The translations under genes and the position numbers were made by a program. The notes under the pieces are model-generated. The model did not search any database and was not told where the DNA came from. It saw nothing but the letters and a program-made list of their open reading frames with translations. Source: Actinomycetota bacterium (lineage in GTDB: Bacteria > Actinomycetota > Acidimicrobiia > Acidimicrobiales > Ilumatobacteraceae). From it: DNA of 9,109 nucleotides. The stretch spans positions 1-9,109 of the forward strand of contig SYNW01000012.1 of assembly GCA_005805045.1 (NCBI GenBank). The letters run 5' to 3'. Below, piece by piece: positions 1 to 5,685 of the stretch; the stretch's first letter is position 1, and every line of letters begins with the position of its first letter.

Positions 1-383
1 GGAACCTGAGTTTTGGTCGCACCCAAAAATTTGGCAAGCGAAATCCTCTGGTCGCGCAACTGCAGATCGAGCAATGCGGCCTCGACGCAAGCCTTAGACA
101 TGTAGTTGCCGCGAATCGGCGTTGCATCTGCGACAAAGCTTTGCGCTGTCGAGTCGGCGTGCAACATCGGCACGAGAAATCGCGAGACGAGATCAACACA
201 GTTTTCGAGATACTCGGACGAATAATTCGGTTCGGTGCCGGCAACGCACTCTCCCCAACCAGAATGTTCGTCTCCAACTGCGCGAACATACAACAAATCA
301 CGTGACGTGTCCGTGCCGAACGATGTGCGAAACGGTGAAACTAAATCAATTTCACCCCGCCACAACTCAATCGCTCGCAACAC
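1..383 (-). CDS. menC: o-succinylbenzoate synthase / N-succinylamino acid racemase, N-terminal part (runs off left edge)
   Basis: Partial gene of the enolase superfamily, OSBS/NAAAR branch. The first 127 codons are present, starting from GTG at 383-381, and the rest lies left of the window. The capping-domain N-terminus shows the family pattern: an ELWRGEIDLVSPFRTSFGT-like opening at residues 6-24, GWGECVA at 42-48, EPNYSSEY at 51-58, and an RG..MSKACVEAALLDL segment at 91-107. The catalytic lysines and metal-binding acidic residues are not in the window. Enzymes of this family dehydrate SHCHC to o-succinylbenzoate in menaquinone synthesis, or racemise N-succinylamino acids, or do both. It starts 3 nt after the stop of the upstream GNAT gene, with GAAGG about 11 nt before the GTG, so the two are probably one transcript and translationally coupled. 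The GNAT partner favours the N-succinylamino acid role, but no other men genes are visible to decide. The gene symbol assumes orthology with menC. Confidence 0.85.
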   Translation of the reverse strand, partial: MLRAIELWRGEIDLVSPFRTSFGTDTSRDLLYVRAVGDEHSGWGECVAGTEPNYSSEYLENCVDLVSRFLVPMLHADSTAQSFVADATPIRGNYMSKACVEAALLDLQLRDQRISLAKFLGATKTQV

Positions 384-386
384 TAT

Positions 387-1112
387 TTAACCGGCCTTCG
401 AACTGAGAACATAAGAACCATCTGCTGTGAAGCCTCGCACAACCTTTGATGCAGAGAATGCCGATTCGAAATTCTCGCGCTGATCTTGACGCCACTGGCG
501 CACGAGCGCCTGATCGGGCGGGTTTGCACTCTGTCGTAGCACGACGATGTCTTCTGGAGTGCTAATCATTTCGTCGCCTGCATCAGCAGTGACGGTTTTG
601 GCACTTGGCGCGAGATCGCAACCGGCAACGCGACGCTCCACAACCAGTCGATCCGTGCTGTCACTAGCGTTTATTTTGTCGTTGAGTTCGCCGTAAAAAT
701 CACGGTGATAACTGACGACTTTGGCACCGAGCGTGACCAAGTTGAAATGAGCGTTGCGTCTGACCAACGGGTCAAAAGTCCACGAGATCGCTGCAAAATT
801 GTTTTCTTTGGCCCATGCCCATTGGTGTTGCTTCAGCGCGCGACCCACCCCGGAGTTCACGGCATCACCAACTACACCGGTTACATGCGAATGCAACATG
901 TTTTCATGACGCCCGACCAGCGCCAACGAACCGCCAATTATTTGTTTCGCGGTGCCTGCCTCGCGACTGGCAAGGCTTGCATAACCGCCAGAGTGCACGA
1001 CGGCGATGATTACATCCACCGAAATTGCGTTTGTCTCACCCCAAACAGAGGTCAACACCTGGGCAAGTTGTTGGGCTTTCTGTGGACTATCAACAATTTC
1101 GACGCTCGTCAT
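387..1112 (-). CDS. GNAT-superfamily acyltransferase of the COG3375 type, possible amino acid N-succinyltransferase
   Basis: Protein of 241 residues from ATG 1112; a GTG at 1124 would add four residues. The acyl-CoA-binding GNAT core is seen as HSHVTGVV at 74-81 followed by NSGVGRALK at 86-94. It is followed by the segment WTFDPLVRRNAHFNLVTLGA at 111-130, then FYGE at 139-142 and DRLVVERRV at 154-162, which I recognise as the layout of uncharacterised GNAT-like proteins (COG3375) often found beside OSBS/NAAAR genes. The downstream partner here is exactly such a gene. Established background: in Geobacillus kaustophilus an N-succinylamino acid racemase works with a GNAT-family succinyl-CoA:D-amino acid N-succinyltransferase. 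It is inference that this protein does the same job; the acyl donor and acceptor are unknown. No Shine-Dalgarno precedes the start, but a TAGTGT box lies 8 nt upstream, so it may be leaderless. Confidence 0.72.
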   Translation of the reverse strand: MTSVEIVDSPQKAQQLAQVLTSVWGETNAISVDVIIAVVHSGGYASLASREAGTAKQIIGGSLALVGRHENMLHSHVTGVVGDAVNSGVGRALKQHQWAWAKENNFAAISWTFDPLVRRNAHFNLVTLGAKVVSYHRDFYGELNDKINASDSTDRLVVERRVAGCDLAPSAKTVTADAGDEMISTPEDIVVLRQSANPPDQALVRQWRQDQRENFESAFSASKVVRGFTADGSYVLSSKAG

Positions 1113-1120
1113 TTGAATAA

Positions 1121-1126
1121 ACACTA
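1121..1126 (-). promoter_or_regulatory. candidate -10 box for a leaderless GNAT transcript
   Basis: Reads TAGTGT on the minus strand, matching the TANNNT actinobacterial -10 pattern, and ends 8 nt before the ATG at 1112. That spacing would put transcription initiation at or very near the start codon. No clear -35 box is visible, and upp begins divergently at 1138, so the whole control region is only about 25 bp. This is a pattern match only. Confidence 0.3.
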
Positions 1127-1137
1127 TCTATTCGGCA

Positions 1138-1785
1138 ATGATGGATGACATGGCTGTTGAAGTAACCATCGTTGACCATCCGGTTGCCGCCGAAGCGTTG
1201 ACCCACTTACGCGACGTGAACACGTCGAATCAATTTTTTCGCGCCGAGTTGCGACGGCTCTCTTTAGTGGTTGTCGCTGAAGCCTCGCGACATTTACCAA
1301 CCATTAACACGCGCGTACGAACACCGCTGGCCGAAACAGACGGCATTGCACTTGCAAGCCGACCGGTGCTGGTGCCGATTTTGCGCGCGGGTCTTGGCAT
1401 GCTGCCCGCCGCGATGGAACTTCTGCCCGATGCCGATATCGCTGTGGTCGGTGTGCAGCGCGACGAAAAAACACATGCACCGAGCGAATATGTTGCGAAG
1501 TTGCCGTCGCATCTGGACGGTCGCACTTGTTTGGTGCTTGACCCAATGTTGGCAACAGGTGGATCACTCGCCCATGGTTGCAAACTCCTCGCGGATCGTG
1601 GCGCGCCGATGCCGCTAACAATTGCTTGCGTCCTGGCTGCACCAGAGGGCATCGAGTTTCTGCGCTCGACCGGGATGAAACTGCACATCATCACCGCCTC
1701 GGTAGACAGCCACCTAAACGAAAATGCTTTTATCGTGCCCGGTCTTGGAGATGCTGGAGATCGCCAGTTCGGACCACCGCACTGA
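1138..1785 (+). CDS. upp: uracil phosphoribosyltransferase
   Basis: Converts uracil and PRPP to UMP and pyrophosphate in cytosolic pyrimidine salvage. The 215-residue length is normal for bacterial UPRTases (about 208-215). Family landmarks run in order: VPILRAGLGM at 79-88, RDEKTH at 108-113, the PRPP-binding loop LDPMLATGGS at 134-143, and the C-terminal uracil-binding signature IVPGLGDAGDRQFG at 199-212. ATG codons lie at 1138, 1141 and 1150. The last gives MAVEVTIVDHP, which fits the usual family N-terminus at least as well, so the true start may be 1150. It stands alone, divergent from the GNAT gene and convergent with the dioxygenase gene, so no uracil permease or operon partner is visible. 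The intact active-site motifs leave little doubt about function. Confidence 0.97.
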   Translation: MMDDMAVEVTIVDHPVAAEALTHLRDVNTSNQFFRAELRRLSLVVVAEASRHLPTINTRVRTPLAETDGIALASRPVLVPILRAGLGMLPAAMELLPDADIAVVGVQRDEKTHAPSEYVAKLPSHLDGRTCLVLDPMLATGGSLAHGCKLLADRGAPMPLTIACVLAAPEGIEFLRSTGMKLHIITASVDSHLNENAFIVPGLGDAGDRQFGPPH

Positions 1786-1830
1786 GTTTTGGTTTATTGC
1801 TGAAAAAATATCGACGCAACCACGGCCGCA

Positions 1831-2805
1831 TCAATCGCCAATCCGGCGCGCATCTTCAACCAAATTGATTTGGTAAATAACCTCGTCAAGCGCATCAGCA
1901 GCCGACACCGTTGAAAATCGCAACGGATTTTCTGGCGTGACGCAACTCGGCACGGGCACGAGCATCGTGCTCGGTTGCGGATGACAAAACTGCACGACGC
2001 TGTAGCGCTCGCCTTCAAAACCAGGTGAGGCGACCACGCGATGCCAGCCGATTGGTAAAACGCCGTTTGTGATGCGCTCAAGCATGATGCCCGAGTTGAT
2101 GATCACACGACCTTTTGGCGGCACGGCGTCGATCCATTCGTCTTTGTATTTGACTTGAAGTCCCGGCGCGGTCGCTCGCGGTAACGCAGTTATCAGATTT
2201 ATGTCGCCGTGTTCTGCGGCCCAAACATGACCCTGCCCCGGCACCTGCTTCATCGGCGGATATCGAATCGCACGCGTTAGGGCTGATCCATAACCAACCA
2301 TCTCATCAAAAAATGACTCGTGACAGCCGATACCGACGGCGATGATGCGCAAGAAACGCGTTTGCAAATCAATCATCGCATCGTGGAATTTGAACAACAC
2401 GTCGGTGATGCCAGGCACGGCCGATTCGGGCAACAGTGCTTCGGGGTATGACTGTGGATATCGGCGACGCAACGGGTGCCCTTGCGGGATCGGCGTTGCC
2501 CAGTTGAGCATCTCTTTCCAGTCAGGTTTGTCGCTGGACGCGGCGGTTTCGAGCAACACACCGGTGTAACCGGTTTGGCCGTTGGTGCCATGGGCAACGA
2601 ATTTCTGTTTTTCTTCAGTTGGCTTCGAGAAAAATTCAGCGAGCATGCCATACGCCGTATCGAGCAAATCTTCCGAAAGATCGTGACTCGTGTAGACGAA
2701 ACCAGTTTCTAGACTGCGTCGAACGCCGTCAACCACGGCTTTGCGTGACGCCACCGAACCACGCTCAAAGGCCAACAAATCAACATCAAGAATGTCGTCG
2801 CTCAT
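1831..2805 (-). CDS. 2-oxoglutarate/Fe(II)-dependent dioxygenase, isopenicillin N synthase-like
   Basis: Soluble non-haem iron oxygenase of 324 residues (326 if started at ATG 2811). It has an N-terminal DIOX_N-type region with the typical TGFVYTSH stretch near residues 34-41, and a C-terminal 2OG-Fe(II) oxygenase double-stranded beta-helix. The iron triad is visible as H199 and D201 in the AAEHGDINLIT segment and H255 in GWHRVV. R267 and S269 in RYSVVQF are the expected 2-oxoglutarate-binding RxS pair. So all catalytic residues are present and it should be active. The family covers gibberellin/flavonoid-type oxidases, ethylene-forming enzymes and many bacterial enzymes of unknown substrate; the substrate cannot be deduced here. 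It is a single gene, with 45 bp separating its stop from the convergent upp stop and a divergent tRNA-Gly upstream. ATG 2805 is preferred because a TAGCGT box sits 7 nt before it. Confidence 0.88.
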   Translation of the reverse strand: MSDDILDVDLLAFERGSVASRKAVVDGVRRSLETGFVYTSHDLSEDLLDTAYGMLAEFFSKPTEEKQKFVAHGTNGQTGYTGVLLETAASSDKPDWKEMLNWATPIPQGHPLRRRYPQSYPEALLPESAVPGITDVLFKFHDAMIDLQTRFLRIIAVGIGCHESFFDEMVGYGSALTRAIRYPPMKQVPGQGHVWAAEHGDINLITALPRATAPGLQVKYKDEWIDAVPPKGRVIINSGIMLERITNGVLPIGWHRVVASPGFEGERYSVVQFCHPQPSTMLVPVPSCVTPENPLRFSTVSAADALDEVIYQINLVEDARRIGD

Positions 2806-2812
2806 GCCCATT

Positions 2813-2818
2813 ACGCTA
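2813..2818 (-). promoter_or_regulatory. candidate -10 box for the dioxygenase gene
   Basis: Reads TAGCGT on the minus strand (TANNNT pattern), 7 nt before ATG 2805, the distance expected for a leaderless transcript. It would only serve the 2805 start, because the alternative ATG at 2811 would lie upstream of the transcription start. No -35 element is obvious. Confidence 0.28.
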
Positions 2819-2827
2819 TTGCCTAGT

Positions 2828-2833
2828 TACGCT
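2828..2833 (+). promoter_or_regulatory. candidate -10 box for tRNA-Gly and the downstream operon
   Basis: TACGCT (TANNNT pattern) lies 11 nt before the mature tRNA 5' end, which would allow a short 4-5 nt leader for RNase P to remove. No convincing -35 hexamer lies 16-18 nt upstream. The divergent dioxygenase -10 candidate lies just 10 bp away on the other strand, so the two promoters would be nearly back to back in a gap of about 40 bp. Confidence 0.28.
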
Positions 2834-2844
2834 TTTAAACCTTT

Positions 2845-2919
2845 GCGGGTGTAGCTCAATGGCTAGAGTCCGAGTTTTCCAAACTCGTTATGCGGGTTCG
2901 ATCCCCGTCACCCGCTCCA
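2845..2919 (+). tRNA. tRNA-Gly, anticodon TCC, 3' CCA encoded
   Basis: A complete cloverleaf can be folded by eye. The acceptor stem GCGGGTG pairs with CACCCGC. The D arm is GCTC/GAGT. The anticodon stem CGAGT (2871-2875) pairs with ACTCG (2883-2887) around loop TTTCCAA, with anticodon TCC at 2878-2880. The T stem GCGGG pairs with CCCGT around loop TTCGATC. The discriminator is T (2916), as usual for bacterial tRNA-Gly, followed by an encoded CCA at 2917-2919. It reads GGA (and possibly other GGN) codons. It is followed after 37 nt by the start of a protein-coding operon on the same strand, so it is probably the first element of a mixed tRNA-mRNA transcript. Confidence 0.97.
2880..2892 (+). 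repeat. 13-bp direct repeat, copy 1 (inside tRNA-Gly anticodon arm)
   Basis: CAAACTCGTTATG covers the last anticodon base, the 3' side of the anticodon stem and the variable region. The identical 13 bases recur at 2947-2959, 67 nt further on, and end with the start codon of the hydrolase gene. Identity stops on both sides. Confidence 0.8.
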
Positions 2920-2946
2920 ATTGACAAACCTAGGGGCCAATGATCG

Positions 2947-2959
2947 CAAACTCGTTATG
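2947..2959 (+). repeat. 13-bp direct repeat, copy 2 (ends in the hydrolase start codon)
   Basis: This is an exact copy of 2880-2892; its final ATG (2957-2959) is the preferred start of the hydrolase gene. The AAACTCG part is complementary to 2871-2877 (CGAGTTT) in the tRNA, so in the unprocessed transcript it could compete with the anticodon stem. Chance is a serious alternative for a repeat this short. Confidence 0.8.
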
Positions 2960-3772
2960 ACCTGGCAGAGATACAACGCGACCGATCTTGAGCGCGAGTA
3001 CACGCCCGCATCACGCGTTGAAAATATCCAAATCTTTTTGGATGAATACGCAACCAGCGGCGCCCGTTCGCGTCAAACAATTAGTCACACCAAACTGCAG
3101 TACAGCCAACATAACGACGCGTGGCTTTGGCTCGCTTTGAATACCAAAACGAAAGAATCAAATAAAAAATTGATCGTCTTTGTGCATGGCGGGTTCTGGC
3201 GACGGTTATCAGCCGACGATGGCACTTTTCTGACACCAGGCTGGCACGAACTTGGTTTCAGTGCTGCGTCGATCAACTATTCGCTGTGCCCCAATGAGCC
3301 GCTTCAAACACTGGTCGAACAAACGTCACAAGCAATCGACTATTTGCTGCAAAGTTACGAACCACAAAACATCACGTTGATTGGACACTCTGCAGGCGCG
3401 CACCTTGTGGCGATGAAACTATGCAACTCTAAATCGCCAAAATTCGGCGGTGCAATTATGGTCTCGGGTATTTTTGATCTCGAGCCGATCCTCAATACTT
3501 CGGTCAACGATGCAGTCCGACTCAACGAACAATCAGCCCGAGGGTTGTCGCCGGTTCATTTCGTCGCCACAGCCCCAGACACACCAATGGCCATCATCTG
3601 GGGCGAGAACGAAACCGATGAATTCAAACGACAGTCGCACGAGTTTGCGGCCGCATGGTCGGCTATTGCGAATCACGCGCCAGCCAAACAAAAAGAATTC
3701 AAATCACGCAACCATTTCGACATTCTTCACGAGCTGATATCTCAAGATGTAATAGATTCTCCAGGTGCGTAA
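2957..3772 (+). CDS. alpha/beta hydrolase, kynurenine formamidase (arylformamidase)-like
   Basis: A soluble hydrolase of 271 residues. The oxyanion-hole motif HGGFW is at 77-81, and the nucleophile elbow GHSAGAHL at 143-150 has Ser145 as nucleophile. The probable acid is Asp221 in GENETDEF and the probable base His253 in NHFDIL. The HGGFW motif, the N-terminal LEREYTP segment and the overall length match the BNA7/AFMID-type arylformamidases and related small esterases; N-formylkynurenine is therefore a candidate substrate, but no other tryptophan-catabolic gene is visible. ATG 2957 was chosen because it gives the family-typical N-terminus (MTWQRYNATDLEREY); a TTG at 2921, directly after the tRNA CCA, would add 12 unlikely residues. 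The stop overlaps the next gene by 8 nt, so it is coupled to the permease. No strong Shine-Dalgarno is seen; AGGGG lies about 20 nt upstream, too far to be convincing. Confidence 0.85.
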   Translation: MTWQRYNATDLEREYTPASRVENIQIFLDEYATSGARSRQTISHTKLQYSQHNDAWLWLALNTKTKESNKKLIVFVHGGFWRRLSADDGTFLTPGWHELGFSAASINYSLCPNEPLQTLVEQTSQAIDYLLQSYEPQNITLIGHSAGAHLVAMKLCNSKSPKFGGAIMVSGIFDLEPILNTSVNDAVRLNEQSARGLSPVHFVATAPDTPMAIIWGENETDEFKRQSHEFAAAWSAIANHAPAKQKEFKSRNHFDILHELISQDVIDSPGA

Positions 3773-4697
3773 AAATCCAAATGTTCTAGGAATCGTGCTG
3801 ATCATCAGCAGCAGCATTGGTTTCGGACTCGCACCAACTTTCGCCAAATTCTCATACGACAGTGGAGCCAATGCCGTCGGCACGCTACTTGCCCGCTTTT
3901 CAGTTGCGACACTGTTGATGCTTGTCGTTCGCAAGATCATCTCTCGAAAAAGTTATTTGGTAAACCGGCAAAAAGTCAAATGGCCGGCGCCGAAACTTTT
4001 TGGACAACTGTTTTTGCTAGGAGCCCTCGGTTACTTCATTGCTTCAATTCTTTACTTCACCGCAATCGAAAACATCGACAGTGGCTTGGCGATCACAATC
4101 TTTTATTGCAACCCAGTCATCGTCGTGCTCCTCTCTTGGTGGCTGCTCGGCAACAAGCCAAGCCCCATAATCGTTTGGTGTCTTGTGTCGACTCTGATCG
4201 GTGTTGCAATCGCCGCTGGCCAAGTCGGTAACGCCGACACGATCAGCGTCATTCTCGTCCTTATCGTCGCGGTCGAATATGCCTTTTATTTGATCATCAG
4301 CTCGAAGGTGCTGCCCAAAATCGATCTACCTACAGGCGTGACAATCGTGATGTTCGGCTCGGCAACATCACTTGCAATTTATTCGATAGTCGCACCAAAT
4401 TCGATCTCTGTCGTGTTCCCGGGCTCGCTTGCCGGGTGGGTCAGCGTGCTGATGATGGCAATTGTTGCAACTGTCATACCGGTGGCGACTTTGTATGCCG
4501 GCATGAACCTGATCGGCACCGGCAAGTCGGCAATCATCCAAACATTCGAACCAGTCGCTTCAATCATCGCTGGAGTTATCTTTCTCAGCGAGCCATTGAC
4601 ACTTCCACGCATAATTGGTGCAACATTCGTTATCGGCGCAGTCGGCGTGCTCGCCACCGTCGAATCGCGAAATACGACACAAACCATTCACCAGTAA
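3765..4697 (+). CDS. EamA/DMT-superfamily permease
   Basis: Integral membrane protein of 310 residues with the pattern of the drug/metabolite transporter superfamily: about ten hydrophobic helices forming two EamA repeats, roughly residues 5-150 and 155-300. The first helix carries SSSIGFGLAPTFAKFSY, and GANAVGTLLARF follows, as in many EamA proteins. The second repeat ends with PVASIIAGVIFLSEPLT and a glycine-rich last helix, again family-typical. Members mostly export or import small metabolites such as amino acids, nucleosides or sugars; the substrate cannot be assigned. The start is GTG 3765, inside the last codons of the hydrolase gene (8-nt overlap), which points to translational coupling. 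The kinase gene follows after 24 nt. A role in uptake of a compound then handled by the hydrolase or kinase, or in export of a product, is inference only. Confidence 0.92.
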   Translation: MRKNPNVLGIVLIISSSIGFGLAPTFAKFSYDSGANAVGTLLARFSVATLLMLVVRKIISRKSYLVNRQKVKWPAPKLFGQLFLLGALGYFIASILYFTAIENIDSGLAITIFYCNPVIVVLLSWWLLGNKPSPIIVWCLVSTLIGVAIAAGQVGNADTISVILVLIVAVEYAFYLIISSKVLPKIDLPTGVTIVMFGSATSLAIYSIVAPNSISVVFPGSLAGWVSVLMMAIVATVIPVATLYAGMNLIGTGKSAIIQTFEPVASIIAGVIFLSEPLTLPRIIGATFVIGAVGVLATVESRNTTQTIHQ

Positions 4698-4721
4698 ATT
4701 CTGCCGATACCGTTGGGGGTG

Positions 4722-5654
4722 ATGTCAACATCACTTTGCGTGATAGGCGATTTTGCATGGGATGTTCTGATTCGCACGAACAACAGCCTGCTCAAAGGCG
4801 GCGACTCATTTGGTGAAGTGATGCTCACACCTGGTGGTAGCGCGGCCAACTTGGCGGTCTGGGCCAAGCGCTGTGGTTTAAACACGCGCTTCATCGGCAA
4901 AATCGGTCGCGATCGTTTCGGCCAGTTGGCTCGCGAAGACTTGATCAAAGAAAACATCGAGCATCACTTCGTCGAAACTGATGCTCATCTCACGGGCAGT
5001 GTCGCCGTATTCGTCGATCAAACCGGCGAGCGCAGCATGGTCTCGGGTCACGGTGCCGACTTTTATTTGATTCCATCCGAGCTACCTCGCAACGTCATCA
5101 CCACTTCAAATCATCTGCATCTCACCGCCTGGAGCTTTTTCACCGACCCACCGCGCTCTGCAGCCCGCGTAGCGGCACAACTTGCACAACAAAATAATCT
5201 GACGATTTCATTCGACCCTGCATCGTTTCAAATGATTTCAGAAATGGGTGTCGAGCAATTTTTGTCATGGACAAAAGATCTGGCAATCGATATTTTCTTT
5301 CCGAATTACGACGAAGGTCGAGTTCTGACCGGTTGCGATGAACCAGAGACAATCGTTCGTGCACTTGCCAACATCTACACCGACGCATTGATAATTTTGA
5401 AACTTGACGCCGACGGGGCGCTCGTATTTGACGGCAAAACCGCGACTCAGATTCCTCCGGCGACGAACAACCTGGTTGATGCAACTGGCGCCGGAGACTC
5501 ATTTGCTGGTGCGTTTCTTGCGCACTACCTGCAATCGAATTCGCCGATCGAAGCAGCAAAATTCGCCACCGCAGTTGCCGCATGGGTGATCGAACATCTG
5601 GGCGCCAGACCAGCAGCCGACACTCGGCTTCAACAAATCATTCAAGCCAAATAA
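4722..5654 (+). CDS. PfkB-family carbohydrate/nucleoside kinase
   Basis: Ribokinase-fold kinase of 310 residues that transfers phosphate from ATP to a sugar, sugar acid or nucleoside in the cytosol. The N-terminal strand SLCVIGDFAWDVLI is followed by the substrate-side signature GGSAANLAVWAKRCG at 38-52. The C-terminal PfkB signature VDATGAGDSFAGAFL is at 252-266 and contains the GAGD anion hole and catalytic Asp259. PN at 194-195 and the KLDADGALV strand (227-235) are also typical. Substrate specificity within the family (ribose, KDG, adenosine, fructose, pseudouridine and others) is not readable by eye. ATG 4722 gives the standard N-terminus; TTG 4713 and GTG 4719 lie just upstream in the same frame. 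GGGGG at 4715-4719 is too close to ATG 4722 for a normal Shine-Dalgarno, so the start is not fully settled. It is last in the tRNA-hydrolase-EamA-kinase unit and is convergent with the methyltransferase gene. Confidence 0.92.
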   Translation: MSTSLCVIGDFAWDVLIRTNNSLLKGGDSFGEVMLTPGGSAANLAVWAKRCGLNTRFIGKIGRDRFGQLAREDLIKENIEHHFVETDAHLTGSVAVFVDQTGERSMVSGHGADFYLIPSELPRNVITTSNHLHLTAWSFFTDPPRSAARVAAQLAQQNNLTISFDPASFQMISEMGVEQFLSWTKDLAIDIFFPNYDEGRVLTGCDEPETIVRALANIYTDALIILKLDADGALVFDGKTATQIPPATNNLVDATGAGDSFAGAFLAHYLQSNSPIEAAKFATAVAAWVIEHLGARPAADTRLQQIIQAK

Positions 5655-5657
5655 CCA

Positions 5658-5675
5658 CGTCGCACACTGCGGACG
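5658..5675. terminator. weak hairpin between convergent genes
   Basis: CGTCGC can pair with GCGGACG (one bulged G) around loop ACACT, in the 31-bp gap between the stops of the PfkB kinase gene and the methyltransferase gene. There is no T tract on either side, so it is at best a weak terminator for convergent transcripts. Confidence 0.2.
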
Positions 5676-5685
5676 CGAAAACGAC

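Noticed and set aside
705..1148. A 147-codon open frame on the plus strand
   Set aside because: It lies antisense to the GNAT gene, overlaps the upp start, and its translation shows no family features; it is an antisense shadow of real coding sequence.
1786..1830. Possible bidirectional terminator between convergent upp and dioxygenase genes
   Set aside because: There is an A run (GCTGAAAAAATATC), but I could not find a stable GC-rich hairpin next to it.
1138..2805. Functional link between upp and the dioxygenase (for example pyrimidine salvage through a thymine-dioxygenase-like enzyme)
   Set aside because: The genes are convergent, not co-transcribed, and the oxygenase shows only general family motifs, so there is no sequence support for a shared pathway.
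2921..2926. A perfect TTGACA immediately after the tRNA-Gly CCA end, looking like a -35 box for the hydrolase operon
   Set aside because: No TANNNT-like -10 lies 16-18 nt downstream; that stretch reads around ATCGCAA. It therefore does not make a complete promoter.
2921..2956. TTG start at 2921 giving a longer hydrolase
   Set aside because: It would begin directly after the tRNA CCA with no ribosome-binding site, and adds 12 residues unlike the family N-terminus; ATG 2957 fits better.
2845..2960. tRNA-Gly as an integration site for a mobile element
   Set aside because: The repeat is only 13 bp, lies 67 bp away, and no integrase, phage or conjugative gene is present; the genes that follow look like ordinary metabolic genes.
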